DNA of 48,368 nt from an uncultured Burkholderiales bacterium (GTDB lineage: Bacteria; Pseudomonadota; Gammaproteobacteria; Burkholderiales; Burkholderiaceae_C), in the NCBI GenBank assembly GCA_903844825.1, contig CAIMVC010000125.1, positions 1 to 48,368 on the forward strand, written 5' to 3'. Below are positions 8,755-17,610 of the stretch, one piece after another. Each line of letters opens with the position of its first letter. Position 1 is the stretch's first letter. The notes under the pieces were generated by a model. That model saw only the letters and a program-made list of their open reading frames with translations. It was not told the origin of the DNA and did not search any database. A program made the position numbers and the translations under genes.

Positions 8755-9789
8755 TCAGACGATCAGCGGCGCCTCCTGCATGGCTTCGGTCTGCTCGACC
8801 AGCATGTCGACCTGGCCCTTCCAGTAGTCGCTGCTGCCGAACCATGGAAAGTTGATTGGAAAGATCGGATCGCTCCAGCGCTGCGCCAGCCAGGCGCTGT
8901 AATGCACCAGGCGCAGGGTGCGCAGGGGCTCGATCAGGGCCAGTTCGCGGCGGTCGAGTTCGCGAAATTCTTCGTAACCATCGACCAGCGCCCCCAACTG
9001 CTGCGTGCGCTGTGCGCGTTCCCCCGACAGCAGCATCCACAGGTCCTGAATCGCCGGGCCGCTGCGGGCGTCGTCCAGGTCCACAAAATGCGGGCCGGCG
9101 CCGGGCGAGCCTTCTGGAGTCCACAAGATATTGCCGGGGTGACAGTCGCCATGCAGACGCAAGCTGCTGACGACTCCGGCTTCGGCGATGACGGCAGCGG
9201 CGACCTGCATGGCCTCTTCAAAGGCCTGGCGCCAGCGCGACGCCATGTCCAGCGGCAGGTAGTTGCCCGCCAGCAGCAGATCGCGGCTGTCCAGGCCAAA
9301 GGTCTGCAGTGTCAGAGCAGGCCGGTGCACAAAGGGGGCGGCCTGGCCGACGCCGTGAATCCGGCCCAGAAAGCGGCCTATCCATTCGAGCACTTCCAGG
9401 TTGTCCAACTCGGGCCGGCGCCCACCCCGGCGCGGCGACACGCTGAAAGCAAAACCGGCAAAGTGATGCAGCGTGCGGCCGTCCAGCGCGAGCGGTGCGA
9501 CCATCGGAATCTCGGCGGCTGTCAGCTCGGCGGCAAAGGCATGCTCCTCCAGAATCTGCGCGTCGCTCCAGCGGCCCGGCCGGTAAAACTTGACCACCAC
9601 GCTCTCGGCGGGCGCCGTGTTGCCGGGCTGTGCGCTTTCCAGCGACACCTGGTAGACGCGGTTTTCGTAGCTCGACAGCGCCGTCAGCCGCCCGTCCCCC
9701 ATCAGGCCGACGCCGGCCAGCGCGTCCAGTACGACGTCGGGCGTGAGGTGTTCATAAGGGTGGGCGGCATTGGCGGGCAGATCGGTCAT
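8755..9789 (-). CDS. srkA: SrkA/YihE-type stress response serine/threonine kinase
   Basis: 344 residues. The N-terminus (PYEHLTPDVVLDALAGVGL, then LSSYENRVYQV at about 39-47) closely matches the E. coli SrkA (YihE) pattern. The eukaryotic-like kinase/APH fold has its ATP-site Lys at about 67 (VVVKFYRPGRW), catalytic loop HGDCHPGN at 213-220 and metal site FVDLDD at 235-240. In E. coli this cytoplasmic kinase protects against stress-induced death. It stands alone here, divergent from the YiiX-like gene across a 413-bp gap. Confidence 0.92.
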   Translation of the reverse strand: MTDLPANAAHPYEHLTPDVVLDALAGVGLMGDGRLTALSSYENRVYQVSLESAQPGNTAPAESVVVKFYRPGRWSDAQILEEHAFAAELTAAEIPMVAPLALDGRTLHHFAGFAFSVSPRRGGRRPELDNLEVLEWIGRFLGRIHGVGQAAPFVHRPALTLQTFGLDSRDLLLAGNYLPLDMASRWRQAFEEAMQVAAAVIAEAGVVSSLRLHGDCHPGNILWTPEGSPGAGPHFVDLDDARSGPAIQDLWMLLSGERAQRTQQLGALVDGYEEFRELDRRELALIEPLRTLRLVHYSAWLAQRWSDPIFPINFPWFGSSDYWKGQVDMLVEQTEAMQEAPLIV

Positions 9790-10202
9790 GCCCCGATTGT
9801 GGCCCGCGCTGCGGGTCTGGCCCTCGTCGGCCTGCGCCTGCGCTCGCCACCGGACGCCCTCTTCCCAGTCTTACCAATGGGGGGGGGGGACTGCCGGACG
9901 GTGCCAGAGGTGACAACGGGTCTTGCTCCCACCGCCTCCGGGGGAGGGCGGGGGGTTATTGCCAGCCAGGTCGGACTTTCCGTCCACCAGGACCGCGCGC
10001 GTGTCCTGCGGTCGCGTCGCGTTTGACCCGCAGGCGCGCGGGTGCCCGGTCCCGCATCGCCCTGGCTCTGTGACGCCTCGGTGGCAGACTGATCCGTTTG
10101 CCGTATATTGACCCGCTGGCATTAGCTGCCCTGATTCTTTCGAAGGTTGTCATTGATTTGGCAGCCCGGTGGCGGATAGCCTTAAATCTACGAAGCGTCC
10201 TT
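9790..10202. other. 413-bp divergent intergenic region with G11 tract and GC-rich hairpin
   Basis: No gene is supported here. It separates the divergent srkA and YiiX-like starts. It holds a run of eleven G (9879-9889), about 90 bp before the srkA start codon. It also holds a GC-rich bulged inverted repeat around 9934-9953 (CCGCCTCC ... GGAGGGCGG) followed by more G runs, which resembles the GC-rich repetitive elements common in Comamonadaceae intergenic DNA. Both promoters must lie here, but no convincing sigma-70 pair was found. Confidence 0.5.
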
Positions 10203-10967
10203 ATGAACCTGCTGCAGAACCTGAGTGGAGCGATCGGCCGACAGCTAGCGGCCTACCTGTCCAAGGAAATCGCCATCAACAGCTCGGCGCCGCCGGCCAA
10301 TCCCTTGCATCTGCAAGCGAGCCTGCGTCCGGGCGATGTGCTGTTGGTCGAGGGCAATACGCGGGTCAGCACGGCCATCAAATACATCACCCAGTCAACC
10401 TGGTCGCATGCGGCCCTGTATGTTGGCGAGCATTTGTCGGGCCGCGGCGCGCCGGCTGACCACTGCCTGGTGGAGGCGCACACCATTGAGGGCGTGCGCA
10501 GTGCCAGCCTGGAGGCTTTCGCCAGCCTGCACACCCGCATTTGCAGGCCGATCGGGCTGAGCGAGCAGGAGTGCCGGCAAGTCACGCAGGCGGCCATGGA
10601 CCGAATCGGGCACCGCTACGATTTGCGCAACATCATTGACCTGGCCCGTTACCTGCTGCCCACGCCGCCGGTGCCCACCCGTTTCAGGCGTCAACTGCTG
10701 GCGCTGGGCAGTGGCGACCCGACGCAGGCGATTTGCTCGACCCTGATTGCGCAGGCCTTTGAAGTGGTGCGCTACCCTATCCTGCCGCTACAACCGGTGC
10801 CCGGTAGCGCCCAGGTCCAGGCGCCGGGCTTTGGCCCACCAGCTTTCCGGCGGCGCCACCACAGCCTGCTCACGCCGCGGGACTTCGATGTCTCGCCTTA
10901 TTTCGATGTCATCAAGCCCACCGTGGTCAGCGGCTTTGACTTTCACAACCTTGAGTGGGTGGACTGA
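10203..10967 (+). CDS. YiiX/YebB-like permuted NlpC/P60 cysteine hydrolase
   Basis: 254 residues from the ATG at 10203; the upstream in-frame extension is not conserved-looking. The order of active-site elements is that of permuted papain-like NlpC/P60 (LRAT-like) enzymes: RPGDVLLVEG (about 42-51), SHAALYVG with the catalytic His at 69, an acidic LVEAH (Glu 91), and the catalytic Cys 178 in AICSTLIAQAF. A conserved RYDLRNIIDL precedes the Cys. Family members are predicted amidases or acyltransferases of lipids or peptides; the substrate is unknown. There is no clear signal peptide, though the N-terminus is amphipathic. Confidence 0.85.
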   Translation: MNLLQNLSGAIGRQLAAYLSKEIAINSSAPPANPLHLQASLRPGDVLLVEGNTRVSTAIKYITQSTWSHAALYVGEHLSGRGAPADHCLVEAHTIEGVRSASLEAFASLHTRICRPIGLSEQECRQVTQAAMDRIGHRYDLRNIIDLARYLLPTPPVPTRFRRQLLALGSGDPTQAICSTLIAQAFEVVRYPILPLQPVPGSAQVQAPGFGPPAFRRRHHSLLTPRDFDVSPYFDVIKPTVVSGFDFHNLEWVD

Positions 10968-11000
10968 GCCTGCATCCAGCGGTCGGGCGCATCTTGCCGC

Positions 11001-11019
11001 CTTCCCCCGGCAGGGGAAG
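11001..11019. terminator. Candidate bidirectional terminator hairpin
   Basis: A perfect 7-bp stem CTTCCCC/GGGGAAG with loop CGGCA sits between the convergent stops of the YiiX-like gene and the histidine phosphatase. There is no strong T-tract on either side, so termination strength is uncertain. Confidence 0.45.
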
Positions 11020-11058
11020 TTACACGGATCCGCGGCGCTTGCGCGCGGCGTCTGGCCG

Positions 11059-11682
11059 CTAGGCGTTTTTCCTTTTCGGCGCTTTCGGCGCGATAGGCGC
11101 GCAGAGCGACTCATTCATGCTGTCGATGCGCAACTGCCCCACGTCGTCACCGCTCAGGCGGGTGACGCCGCCATAGGCCAGCGAAAATTTGGCGAATTCG
11201 GTCTCAGGCAGACCGAGCACTGCGCTCAGCAGGGTCTTGATCGTCATGCCATGCGAAAACACGGCGATGGACCGCGTACCCGACGTGTGCAAAATCTCCT
11301 GGAAGCTGGCGATCACCTTGGCCCGAAAGGCCTCGGGGTCTTTGCCAAAAAAGCGCGCCGGTGACGCCACAAATTCGGTCCAGCGATGCGGCTCTTCGGA
11401 GCGAATCGTCTCTATCGAGCGGTAGCGTTCGACGTGCTGGTCAATTTCGGCCAATCCGTCGACGACCCTCGGTCTCAATTGCAAGCGCGTCGCCAGCGGC
11501 TCGGCAGTGTCGAGTGCGCGTCGCTGCGGACTGCTAACAATGCTGTCGATGTCGAGCTTGGCCATGACCGTCGCCAAGCGCTTGGCGTGACGCATGCCCT
11601 GCGGGTGCAGTGGCGGATCGCCCGGCCACTGAGGGTGCCCCTCATGCGGCAGGCTATGTCGGACGACAAAGAGTTGTTTCAT
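11059..11682 (-). CDS. Histidine phosphatase (phosphoglycerate mutase-like) family protein
   Basis: 207 residues from the ATG at 11682. The N-terminal RHG motif is present as VVRHS (about residues 6-10), followed by the usual HPQGMRHAKRLA helix and SSPQRRALDTAEPL, which supplies the phosphate-binding Arg. The second catalytic His is in VFSHGMTIKTLL. Family members remove phosphate from small molecules or phospho-His proteins. It lies 72 bp downstream of the TRAP large permease in the same direction, so it may be the last gene of the operon that also encodes a small-molecule kinase. That pairing is suggestive, not proven. Confidence 0.85.
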   Translation of the reverse strand: MKQLFVVRHSLPHEGHPQWPGDPPLHPQGMRHAKRLATVMAKLDIDSIVSSPQRRALDTAEPLATRLQLRPRVVDGLAEIDQHVERYRSIETIRSEEPHRWTEFVASPARFFGKDPEAFRAKVIASFQEILHTSGTRSIAVFSHGMTIKTLLSAVLGLPETEFAKFSLAYGGVTRLSGDDVGQLRIDSMNESLCAPIAPKAPKRKNA

Positions 11683-11754
11683 GCGGTGACGAACGGCCAG
11701 CTGAGGCGGTTTGAGGTTTAAAAGAGCAGGGGCCAGGCGCGCCAACGAGCCTTG

Positions 11755-13047
11755 TCAAAACAAGATGCCGGGTAGCCACAATGAGATGGCGGGCACGGCT
11801 GCCAGCAAAAGGATGCGAAAGATGTCCATCGTGATGAAGGGGCCCATGCCACTCAGGATGGTTCGCATGGAGATGTCGGGCGCAATCGAGCGGATGACAA
11901 ACAAGTTCACGCCGATAGGCGGCGTGATCAAACCGATCTCGGTCGCCACCACCACGATGATGCCGAACCAGACCGGGTCGTAGCCCAAGGCCATGACGAT
12001 CGGGAAAAAAATCGGGATCGTGATCAAAATCATCGAGATGCTCTCGAGCAGACAGCCCAAAACGATGTAGATGCCAATGATGATCAGCACCACGCCAAAC
12101 GGGCTGGCGCCGCTGTGCTTGACCAGAACCTCCAGCCCTTGGTGGATGCCGGTGAGGTTGATGAACTCGACGAACATGCTGGCGCCAAACAAGATTCCGA
12201 ACATGGTGGTGGAGACCAGCGCCGTGTCGACCAAGATAGCGCCTATGTCCTTGAGTTTGAGCGACTTGTGCGTCAAGGCAAAAAGGAAGGCGCCCGTGGC
12301 ACCGATGCCAGCGGCCTCGGTCGCGGTGAACCAGCCGCCGTAAATGCCGCCCATGACCAGGCTGAACAGCGCAATCACGGGCCACAGGCCTTTGAGGGTG
12401 GCGAACTTGTCGGCCCAGTCTGCATCGGGTGCTACCGGCGCAGTCGATGGGTCACGCCATACCGTCCACTTGACTGCCGCGATGTAAAACAAGATGCCGA
12501 CGATGCCCGGAATAATGCCAGCGGCAAACAGCTTGCCGATATGGGTTTGCGTACTCACACCGTAGATGACCATGATCACGCTGGGTGGAATCAGGATGCC
12601 CAGCGTGCCGCCAGCGGCTAAAGTGGCCGCTGTCAGGCGGTCTGCGTAGCCTAGCTCGCGCATCGGTGGGATGGCGACGCGGGCCATGGTGGCGGCGGTG
12701 GCGGCGCTGGAGCCGCAGATTGCGCCAAAACCGCCGCAGGCCAAAATAGTGCCCATCGCCAGGCCGCCGCGCTGGCGTCCGACAAACAGTTGCGCCGCCT
12801 TGAACAGATTGCCGGAAATGCCGGCGCCGGCGACGAGGTTGCCCATCAAGATAAAAAGCGGCAGCACCGTCAAGGTGTAGCTCATGGTCGAGCTGCGGAT
12901 CGACATGACGAGCGTGCTCATGGCCGGCAGCCAGCCACTCATAAGCACCACACCGCCAAACCCGGTCAGCGCCAGCGACACCGAAATCGGTACGCGCAAA
13001 AAAATAAGCGCGAAGGCGATTAAAAAGCCGATCAGTGAAGCGGTCAT
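11755..13047 (-). CDS. dctM: TRAP transporter large permease (DctM family)
   Basis: 430 residues from the ATG at 13047, only 2 nt after the dctQ stop. The frame opens further upstream but that part lies inside dctQ. About twelve hydrophobic segments are visible. Family landmarks are LFILMGNLVAGAGIS, the loop CGGFGAICGSSAATAATMA and the proline-containing IPPSVIMVIYG. With DctQ and DctP it forms a sodium-driven organic-acid uptake system in the inner membrane. It follows DctP, the kinase and the small protein in one run of minus-strand genes, so the transported acid is probably the kinase pathway's precursor. Confidence 0.93.
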   Translation of the reverse strand: MTASLIGFLIAFALIFLRVPISVSLALTGFGGVVLMSGWLPAMSTLVMSIRSSTMSYTLTVLPLFILMGNLVAGAGISGNLFKAAQLFVGRQRGGLAMGTILACGGFGAICGSSAATAATMARVAIPPMRELGYADRLTAATLAAGGTLGILIPPSVIMVIYGVSTQTHIGKLFAAGIIPGIVGILFYIAAVKWTVWRDPSTAPVAPDADWADKFATLKGLWPVIALFSLVMGGIYGGWFTATEAAGIGATGAFLFALTHKSLKLKDIGAILVDTALVSTTMFGILFGASMFVEFINLTGIHQGLEVLVKHSGASPFGVVLIIIGIYIVLGCLLESISMILITIPIFFPIVMALGYDPVWFGIIVVVATEIGLITPPIGVNLFVIRSIAPDISMRTILSGMGPFITMDIFRILLLAAVPAISLWLPGILF

Positions 13048-13049
13048 GT

Positions 13050-13541
13050 TCAATCCATCGCTTGGTTTTGGGCCGCAGCGACCGGGTTGGCCGTGAAGGC
13101 GCGAATCGCCACTACCAGCGCGGCAATGGCCGTCAGCGCCGCCATCACGCTCATGAACCACCACAGATAAGTCATTGGGAAATGCAGCTCCGGGCTGATT
13201 TCGCCATTGGTGAGTGAGCGTTTGGCAAAAACAGCCAATTGAAAGGCGGTCAAACCGAACACGATCGCACCACAGACACTCGCTAGGAAGACCTGGAACT
13301 GCTTGAGGGTTTTGCCCTCTAGCACGTCTAACAAGTCGACCGTGATGTCACGCTGGCGAAAAGCCAGCAGCGGGAAAGCAAGAAAGGCCATGACCGCCAT
13401 CACCATCTCCGAGAGCTCGGTGGCACTGGCCAGGGGTGCATTAAAAAGCCCCCTGCCGATGACGTCGATCAGCACGATCAGCATCATCAATAGCAAGGCC
13501 ATGGCGGCGATATAGCCCACCAGTTTCTCTAGGTGTTTCAT
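13050..13541 (-). CDS. dctQ: TRAP transporter small permease (DctQ family)
   Basis: 163 residues, four predicted membrane helices. The pattern is standard for DctQ: AMALLLMMLIVLIDVIGR in helix 1 and AFPLLAFRQRDITVDLL between helices 2 and 3, where RxxDITVD is the characteristic amphipathic loop. A GGAG ribosome site precedes the ATG. It couples DctP and DctM in the membrane. There is a 2-nt gap to dctM, and 58 bp separate it from the dctP stop upstream. Confidence 0.93.
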   Translation of the reverse strand: MKHLEKLVGYIAAMALLLMMLIVLIDVIGRGLFNAPLASATELSEMVMAVMAFLAFPLLAFRQRDITVDLLDVLEGKTLKQFQVFLASVCGAIVFGLTAFQLAVFAKRSLTNGEISPELHFPMTYLWWFMSVMAALTAIAALVVAIRAFTANPVAAAQNQAMD

Positions 13542-13599
13542 TGCTTTTTCTCCTGGGGTGCGGCGCCAGCGTCCGGTTGGACGCTGGTGAGCGTTTGGA

Positions 13600-14622
13600 T
13601 CAGCGCGCGCTCAAGCTCGCACGCAGTGTCTGCAGCGTTCCTGCAGGGTCGGCCAGGCCCTTCTTCTTGGCTTTTTCCAGCCACGCCTGCTCGACGGGTT
13701 GCAGTTTTTTCTTGAGCTCGGCCACCATCTCTGCCGGCACCGTGTCAAGCGAGCCACCCGACTTGCGCAACTCCTCGAGCGCCTCGCGACCGGCGTCGTC
13801 GTAAGCCTTGCCTGCGGTTCTGGCCATGGCCTCGCCGGAGATTTTCATGATCGCTTCTCGGTCGGCCGGCGAGATGGCTTGCCACTTGCTCTCGTTGATG
13901 ACCAGGGCGATGGCCGAGCAGGAAATGCCGTTGGGAAAGAAGCTGGCCTTGGGCAAGGTCTGGGTCAGCTTGAAGCTCTTGTGGTCGACAGCCGGGAAGA
14001 AGGCACCGTCGACCAAACCGCTGGAGACCATCTCGTAGATATCGGTGACCGGCTTGATGATCGGAACGCCACCTAGCAGCGTCACCGACTGAGCCATCGA
14101 GGCCGAGCTGGTGCGTAACTTCATGCCGTTGAAGTCGTCGATCGTCTTGAGAGAGCGCTTGGCCATGAACAGCAAAGGGGGTGTGTTGGTGAATATGCTC
14201 AGCACATGCGCGCCCGAAAATTCACCATGCTTGAGCAGGTTCTTGGTGTAGAAATTGTGAAATACGGGCGCTACCAATTCAGCCCGATCGCCCAGAAATG
14301 GAATTTCGACGATCTCTGTCAAGTCGAACCGGCCGGGCGTGTAGCTCGGCACGACCACTGCGATGTCGGCCAAGCCATCTTTGACGACGTCATATTGGCC
14401 GGCGACAGTGCCCACCACTTTGGGCAGCATGGTGATTTTCACGCGGCCAGCAGTGACTTTTTCAACATTGGCGATCCACGGATCAAACACTTGCGCTCGC
14501 AAAATATGCGTGGGTGGAATGTAGTTGGAGTAGCGCAAAACAGTCTGCGCGCTGGCGAGGGGCAGCAGCAGGACGCTGCCGAGCATGGATGCAGTCGCGA
14601 TCTTCTTGAAGTAGCTCGTCAT
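13600..14622 (-). CDS. dctP: TRAP transporter substrate-binding protein (DctP family)
   Basis: 340 residues from the ATG at 14622, with GGAG 7 nt upstream. The signal peptide (about 1-26, ending LASAQ) is followed by VLRYSNYIPPTHILRAQVF, typical of DctP-type proteins. The ligand-binding Arg region is DDFNGMKLRTSS. It is a periplasmic receptor of the TRAP system formed with the two downstream permease genes. DctP proteins bind carboxylates such as dicarboxylates, keto acids and aromatic or alicyclic acids; which one cannot be read here. The C-terminus is Lys-rich (LKKKLQPVEQAWLEKAKKKG), a helical cap seen in the family. Confidence 0.92.
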   Translation of the reverse strand: MTSYFKKIATASMLGSVLLLPLASAQTVLRYSNYIPPTHILRAQVFDPWIANVEKVTAGRVKITMLPKVVGTVAGQYDVVKDGLADIAVVVPSYTPGRFDLTEIVEIPFLGDRAELVAPVFHNFYTKNLLKHGEFSGAHVLSIFTNTPPLLFMAKRSLKTIDDFNGMKLRTSSASMAQSVTLLGGVPIIKPVTDIYEMVSSGLVDGAFFPAVDHKSFKLTQTLPKASFFPNGISCSAIALVINESKWQAISPADREAIMKISGEAMARTAGKAYDDAGREALEELRKSGGSLDTVPAEMVAELKKKLQPVEQAWLEKAKKKGLADPAGTLQTLRASLSAR

Positions 14623-14695
14623 GGTTGTCTCCTGGGTTGAAATGGAAGCGGGATAGGGAAACCGTTGCGCTTGGGCTGAAATACGTTGAGCCTGG

Positions 14696-15235
14696 TTAAC
14701 CGATGGGCGGGGCGGCAAGGGCCTGCTCCAGTGCGGGTACCAATTTAGGGTCTGGCTCGAAGCCCATGGGCAGGTACCAGGCGCGTTGAAGGTCGAACAA
14801 AGATGCCGACGCCAGCGTGACGGTGCGCTCGACCTGTCGGCGTACTTGCGGTTCGGCGTGCGCGGCGCCGCGCACCAGCACCGCGATGGCGGTGGTGAGT
14901 TGCTCAGTCGCCGCGCGCAGCTGCGCAGTGGTGGGTCGCGAACTATCCAGAACGGTCTGACCAGCGCTGGCTGCTGCGGCCAGCGACGGCGCGCCAGCGA
15001 CGCTGCAGTGCGGCGCAAATTCGGCCAAGGACTTGGCCAGCGCAACGTAGTGCTCGAGCTCAAAGCGATCACGCTCGAACTGGTAAGGCAAGCGCTGGCG
15101 AAGAAAGCCCAGGTAGCGCGTGACCAGCGCCAGCTGCTCACGCGCCAGCGGGTTGGATGCGTCCATGCTTTGCGCAACCACATCGTTGAGCGCCTTGATC
15201 GACGCGATCAGTCCGTTGTCGATGGGGTCGGCCAT
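14696..15235 (-). CDS. Small helical protein coupled to the kinase gene, function unknown
   Basis: 179 residues from the ATG at 15235, which shares one nucleotide with the kinase stop (TGATG), a strong sign of translational coupling and stoichiometric synthesis. I do not recognise the family. The sequence is soluble and predicted nearly all helical: IASIKALNDVVAQSM, REQLALVTRYLGFLRQRL, RFELEHYVALAKSLAEF, TAQLRAATEQLTTAIAVLV. It has no signal peptide or obvious metal motif. The gene-pair arrangement resembles LvaA-LvaB of levulinate degradation, where a phosphotransferase needs a small partner. No sequence similarity to LvaB was recognised, so the analogy rests on arrangement only. Confidence 0.7.
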   Translation of the reverse strand: MADPIDNGLIASIKALNDVVAQSMDASNPLAREQLALVTRYLGFLRQRLPYQFERDRFELEHYVALAKSLAEFAPHCSVAGAPSLAAAASAGQTVLDSSRPTTAQLRAATEQLTTAIAVLVRGAAHAEPQVRRQVERTVTLASASLFDLQRAWYLPMGFEPDPKLVPALEQALAAPPIG

Positions 15236-16515
15236 CAGAGCACCTCCTCGAGTGCCAGTCGCAAGGGCTCGGCAAAACTGTAGCCCGCTGCACCCGCCCA
15301 CGACAGCACGATGTCTTGATGCGACTTGCCCTGGCGCACCACGCGGTGGCCCGTTCCCAGGGTGGAGAGCATGAGTTGATAGCAGTTGAAGATTTTGAAG
15401 AACTGCATGCGTTTGGGGTCAATCGTCAGACCCGAGAGTTTTTCGTAGGACTCGCAGAAGTCATCAAGAGGCATCAGCCCAGAGACCAGGAAAGTGGTTC
15501 CATCTTCGGCCAGGTGGCCGAAGGGGTAGGCGGTGGCCCACGCCAGATCGCGGTGACGGTCGCCGAGGTAGCCACGCTCCCAGTCCAGCACGGCTGTTAT
15601 TTCAGCGTCTTCTTCGCGAAACAGAAAGTTGCCGCTGCGGTAGTCGCCATGGATGACGCTGACCCGGTCGAGTAGCGGCAAATTGCGCTCTAGCCAGTTG
15701 GCGGCCACCTCGACAAAGGGCAGGTCTTCGCCGCGGTCTTCTTCCCACACCCGGCGCGCCCGGTTGAGTTGCCACAAGGCGCTCTCGGTGGAGCCTAGTG
15801 ACGGCATGTCAAATGCGCTCAGGTTGCAGCCCCGTGTGTCGAAAGTATGAATCGCAGCGAGATGCTTGACGAACTGCGGGGCCAAGCGCTTGCGCAGCTC
15901 GGGCCCAAAGTTGGTGCCCGTGCCCGATATTTGGTCGTTTTTGACCAGCTTGGGCTTGGTCACTCCGTGTGCGAAGGCATAGATCAAGGCGGGCTCCGGG
16001 AACCACTTGGCTTCGTCATCCACCCAGTAAACACGTGGCACCGGGACGGTGCCCGCGAATGCCTGGAGGATTTGGAACTCGCGCAGACGGCTGGTCGAGT
16101 TCATCGACTCGGTGGGCTCCATCCGCACCACCAGGCGCGCCGTAGAGCGGCCAACGCCGGGTTCGTTCCAGGTCAATTCAAAGCCCATCTGGATCTTGGA
16201 CGCGCCGCCCGAAAACCACTGCTGCTTGCTGAGCTCGAAATCGCCCTCGACGTGGTCGCGTAAAAAAGCCGTCAGATAGGCCGTGACTTTCGCCAGACTG
16301 AGGTCCAGAAAGGGCGGTCCGGTGCGCCGGTTCATTTTTCGGGTCAGCATCAAGTCGATTTCGCGCTCGCTTGGAAAGCGCTCTCGCATGCTGGCGATAA
16401 AGGCCTGGCTGGGCGCATCGCGATCGCTGTCGGTGATGGTTGCCGGCGCCAGGCAATGCGCCAGTTGTGCTGGCTCAGCTCCCTGCGCTTGCGCGGGCGG
16501 ATCAACGGTGTGCAT
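15235..16515 (-). CDS. Phosphotransferase-family kinase (aminoglycoside-phosphotransferase fold)
   Basis: 426 residues. The APH/choline-kinase fold is shown by the catalytic loop VIHGDYRSGNFLF (about 285-297) and the metal-binding AVLDWERGYLGD (about 306-317), then HRDLAWATAYPF. The substrate-side N-lobe holds WFSGGASKIQMGF and ARLVVRMEPTE. This subgroup resembles the kinase domain of ACAD10/11 and bacterial LvaA, which phosphorylate hydroxyacyl-CoA substrates rather than antibiotics. Location in a TRAP uptake operon supports a catabolic role. A GGGAG ribosome site lies 9 nt before the ATG. The small partner gene follows with a 1-nt overlap. The substrate is unknown. Confidence 0.85.
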   Translation of the reverse strand: MHTVDPPAQAQGAEPAQLAHCLAPATITDSDRDAPSQAFIASMRERFPSEREIDLMLTRKMNRRTGPPFLDLSLAKVTAYLTAFLRDHVEGDFELSKQQWFSGGASKIQMGFELTWNEPGVGRSTARLVVRMEPTESMNSTSRLREFQILQAFAGTVPVPRVYWVDDEAKWFPEPALIYAFAHGVTKPKLVKNDQISGTGTNFGPELRKRLAPQFVKHLAAIHTFDTRGCNLSAFDMPSLGSTESALWQLNRARRVWEEDRGEDLPFVEVAANWLERNLPLLDRVSVIHGDYRSGNFLFREEDAEITAVLDWERGYLGDRHRDLAWATAYPFGHLAEDGTTFLVSGLMPLDDFCESYEKLSGLTIDPKRMQFFKIFNCYQLMLSTLGTGHRVVRQGKSHQDIVLSWAGAAGYSFAEPLRLALEEVL

Positions 16516-16605
16516 GTCTTGTGTCTCCCAAGTAAAGAGCGCTCATGGTGTTGCCATCTCAGCGGGCCGATGCGACGGTGGTGGGCAGGGTTGACGTGCG
16601 TTGAC

Positions 16606-17610
16606 TCAGGCCGTCAGGGCCGGGATCGGGTCTGTCCACCGGCGCCCGCGCATCTTGCTTTCTACCGACAGAGAGTGGTTTTCCTGAAACGAGCCATGAC
16701 CGATGTCACCGCGGTGCTCCCAGCGCATCAGGCCGCACCAGCAGACGCTGTTGGAGTAAGCCCGCCATGGTGCGCCGGCCAACGGTGTGCCGCGCAACTC
16801 GTAGCGGTTGCCACGCACGTCAGTGGCCGTGACGTCAACTGAAAATGGAATGATGCCGACCCGCGTGGTGACGGTCTTTACGTCAACGATGGCATGCACC
16901 TGGCCTTGGTCGAGCAAGTAGCCATGGGCGAATTTTTGATCCTGTCCGGCCGGCTTGCTGGGGTCAAGGTGCATGTGTATCCTGAAGCCCAGCGCCTCGC
17001 CAAACTGCGCCCAGATCGAGTTCGTTGGGGGAATGTCCATTTCCGGGCGTGGGCCCCAGCTGTGATTCATCCGGTCGACGTTGTCGATCAGGTAGTCCTT
17101 GCCATGCAAGCGCAAGGTCCCTTTGACCCTGGCATGCATATCGAAGTGGCCCTTGTAGCCGCTTCCCATCGATGTGCGTGCGAGCCGCTCGGCCTCGGTT
17201 TTGCCGGCCAGCGGATTTTCTTTCGGGTCGTGGATGTCGAAGGGGTTCATGATGCCGATGTAGTCCACATGAATCTCGGTGTCATCTTTGCCAACGTAGT
17301 CGATGCGGTAGTCGCGCGGCGGGTTCACCGCCACCACACTCAGGCCGTTGGGTCCGTGAATCTTCGAGAACTGCTTGGGCGCTGGCAGATGAAACTGGCT
17401 GTCGACATACAGCAAGTCGAACTCCGTGTCGCTCACCGCACCCATGACTCGGATGTCGTTGGCCATGCTGCCTAGCACGGGCCGCGCGGCGACATAGACG
17501 TGTGCGAACAGGCGTTCGGCCGGCACCGAGATCGGAATGTAGTAGGTCTCGGTCCAGGTGTAGTCGTCGTTCTCGGTGAAGTGATAGTCGAGGTCTTTGG
17601 CAGTGATCAT
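16606..17610 (-). CDS. Lipocalin-like (CrtC/AttH or DUF7064-type) protein, function unknown
   Basis: 334 residues, first gene of the TRAP-kinase operon. It is rich in beta strands with many aromatic residues. A central VDRMNHSWGPRPEMD resembles the His-Ser-Trp-Gly-Arg segment of CrtC/AttH-like lipocalin-fold proteins, which act on isoprenoid or other hydrophobic substrates. The C-terminal half contains RGNRYELRGTPLAG and SNSVCWCGLMRWEHRG. No signal peptide or transmembrane helix is seen, so it is probably cytoplasmic. Family assignment is by resemblance of motifs. Its position next to a kinase and an organic-acid transporter suggests hydration or binding of the same hydrophobic substrate, which is inference. 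Confidence 0.65.
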   Translation of the reverse strand: MITAKDLDYHFTENDDYTWTETYYIPISVPAERLFAHVYVAARPVLGSMANDIRVMGAVSDTEFDLLYVDSQFHLPAPKQFSKIHGPNGLSVVAVNPPRDYRIDYVGKDDTEIHVDYIGIMNPFDIHDPKENPLAGKTEAERLARTSMGSGYKGHFDMHARVKGTLRLHGKDYLIDNVDRMNHSWGPRPEMDIPPTNSIWAQFGEALGFRIHMHLDPSKPAGQDQKFAHGYLLDQGQVHAIVDVKTVTTRVGIIPFSVDVTATDVRGNRYELRGTPLAGAPWRAYSNSVCWCGLMRWEHRGDIGHGSFQENHSLSVESKMRGRRWTDPIPALTA

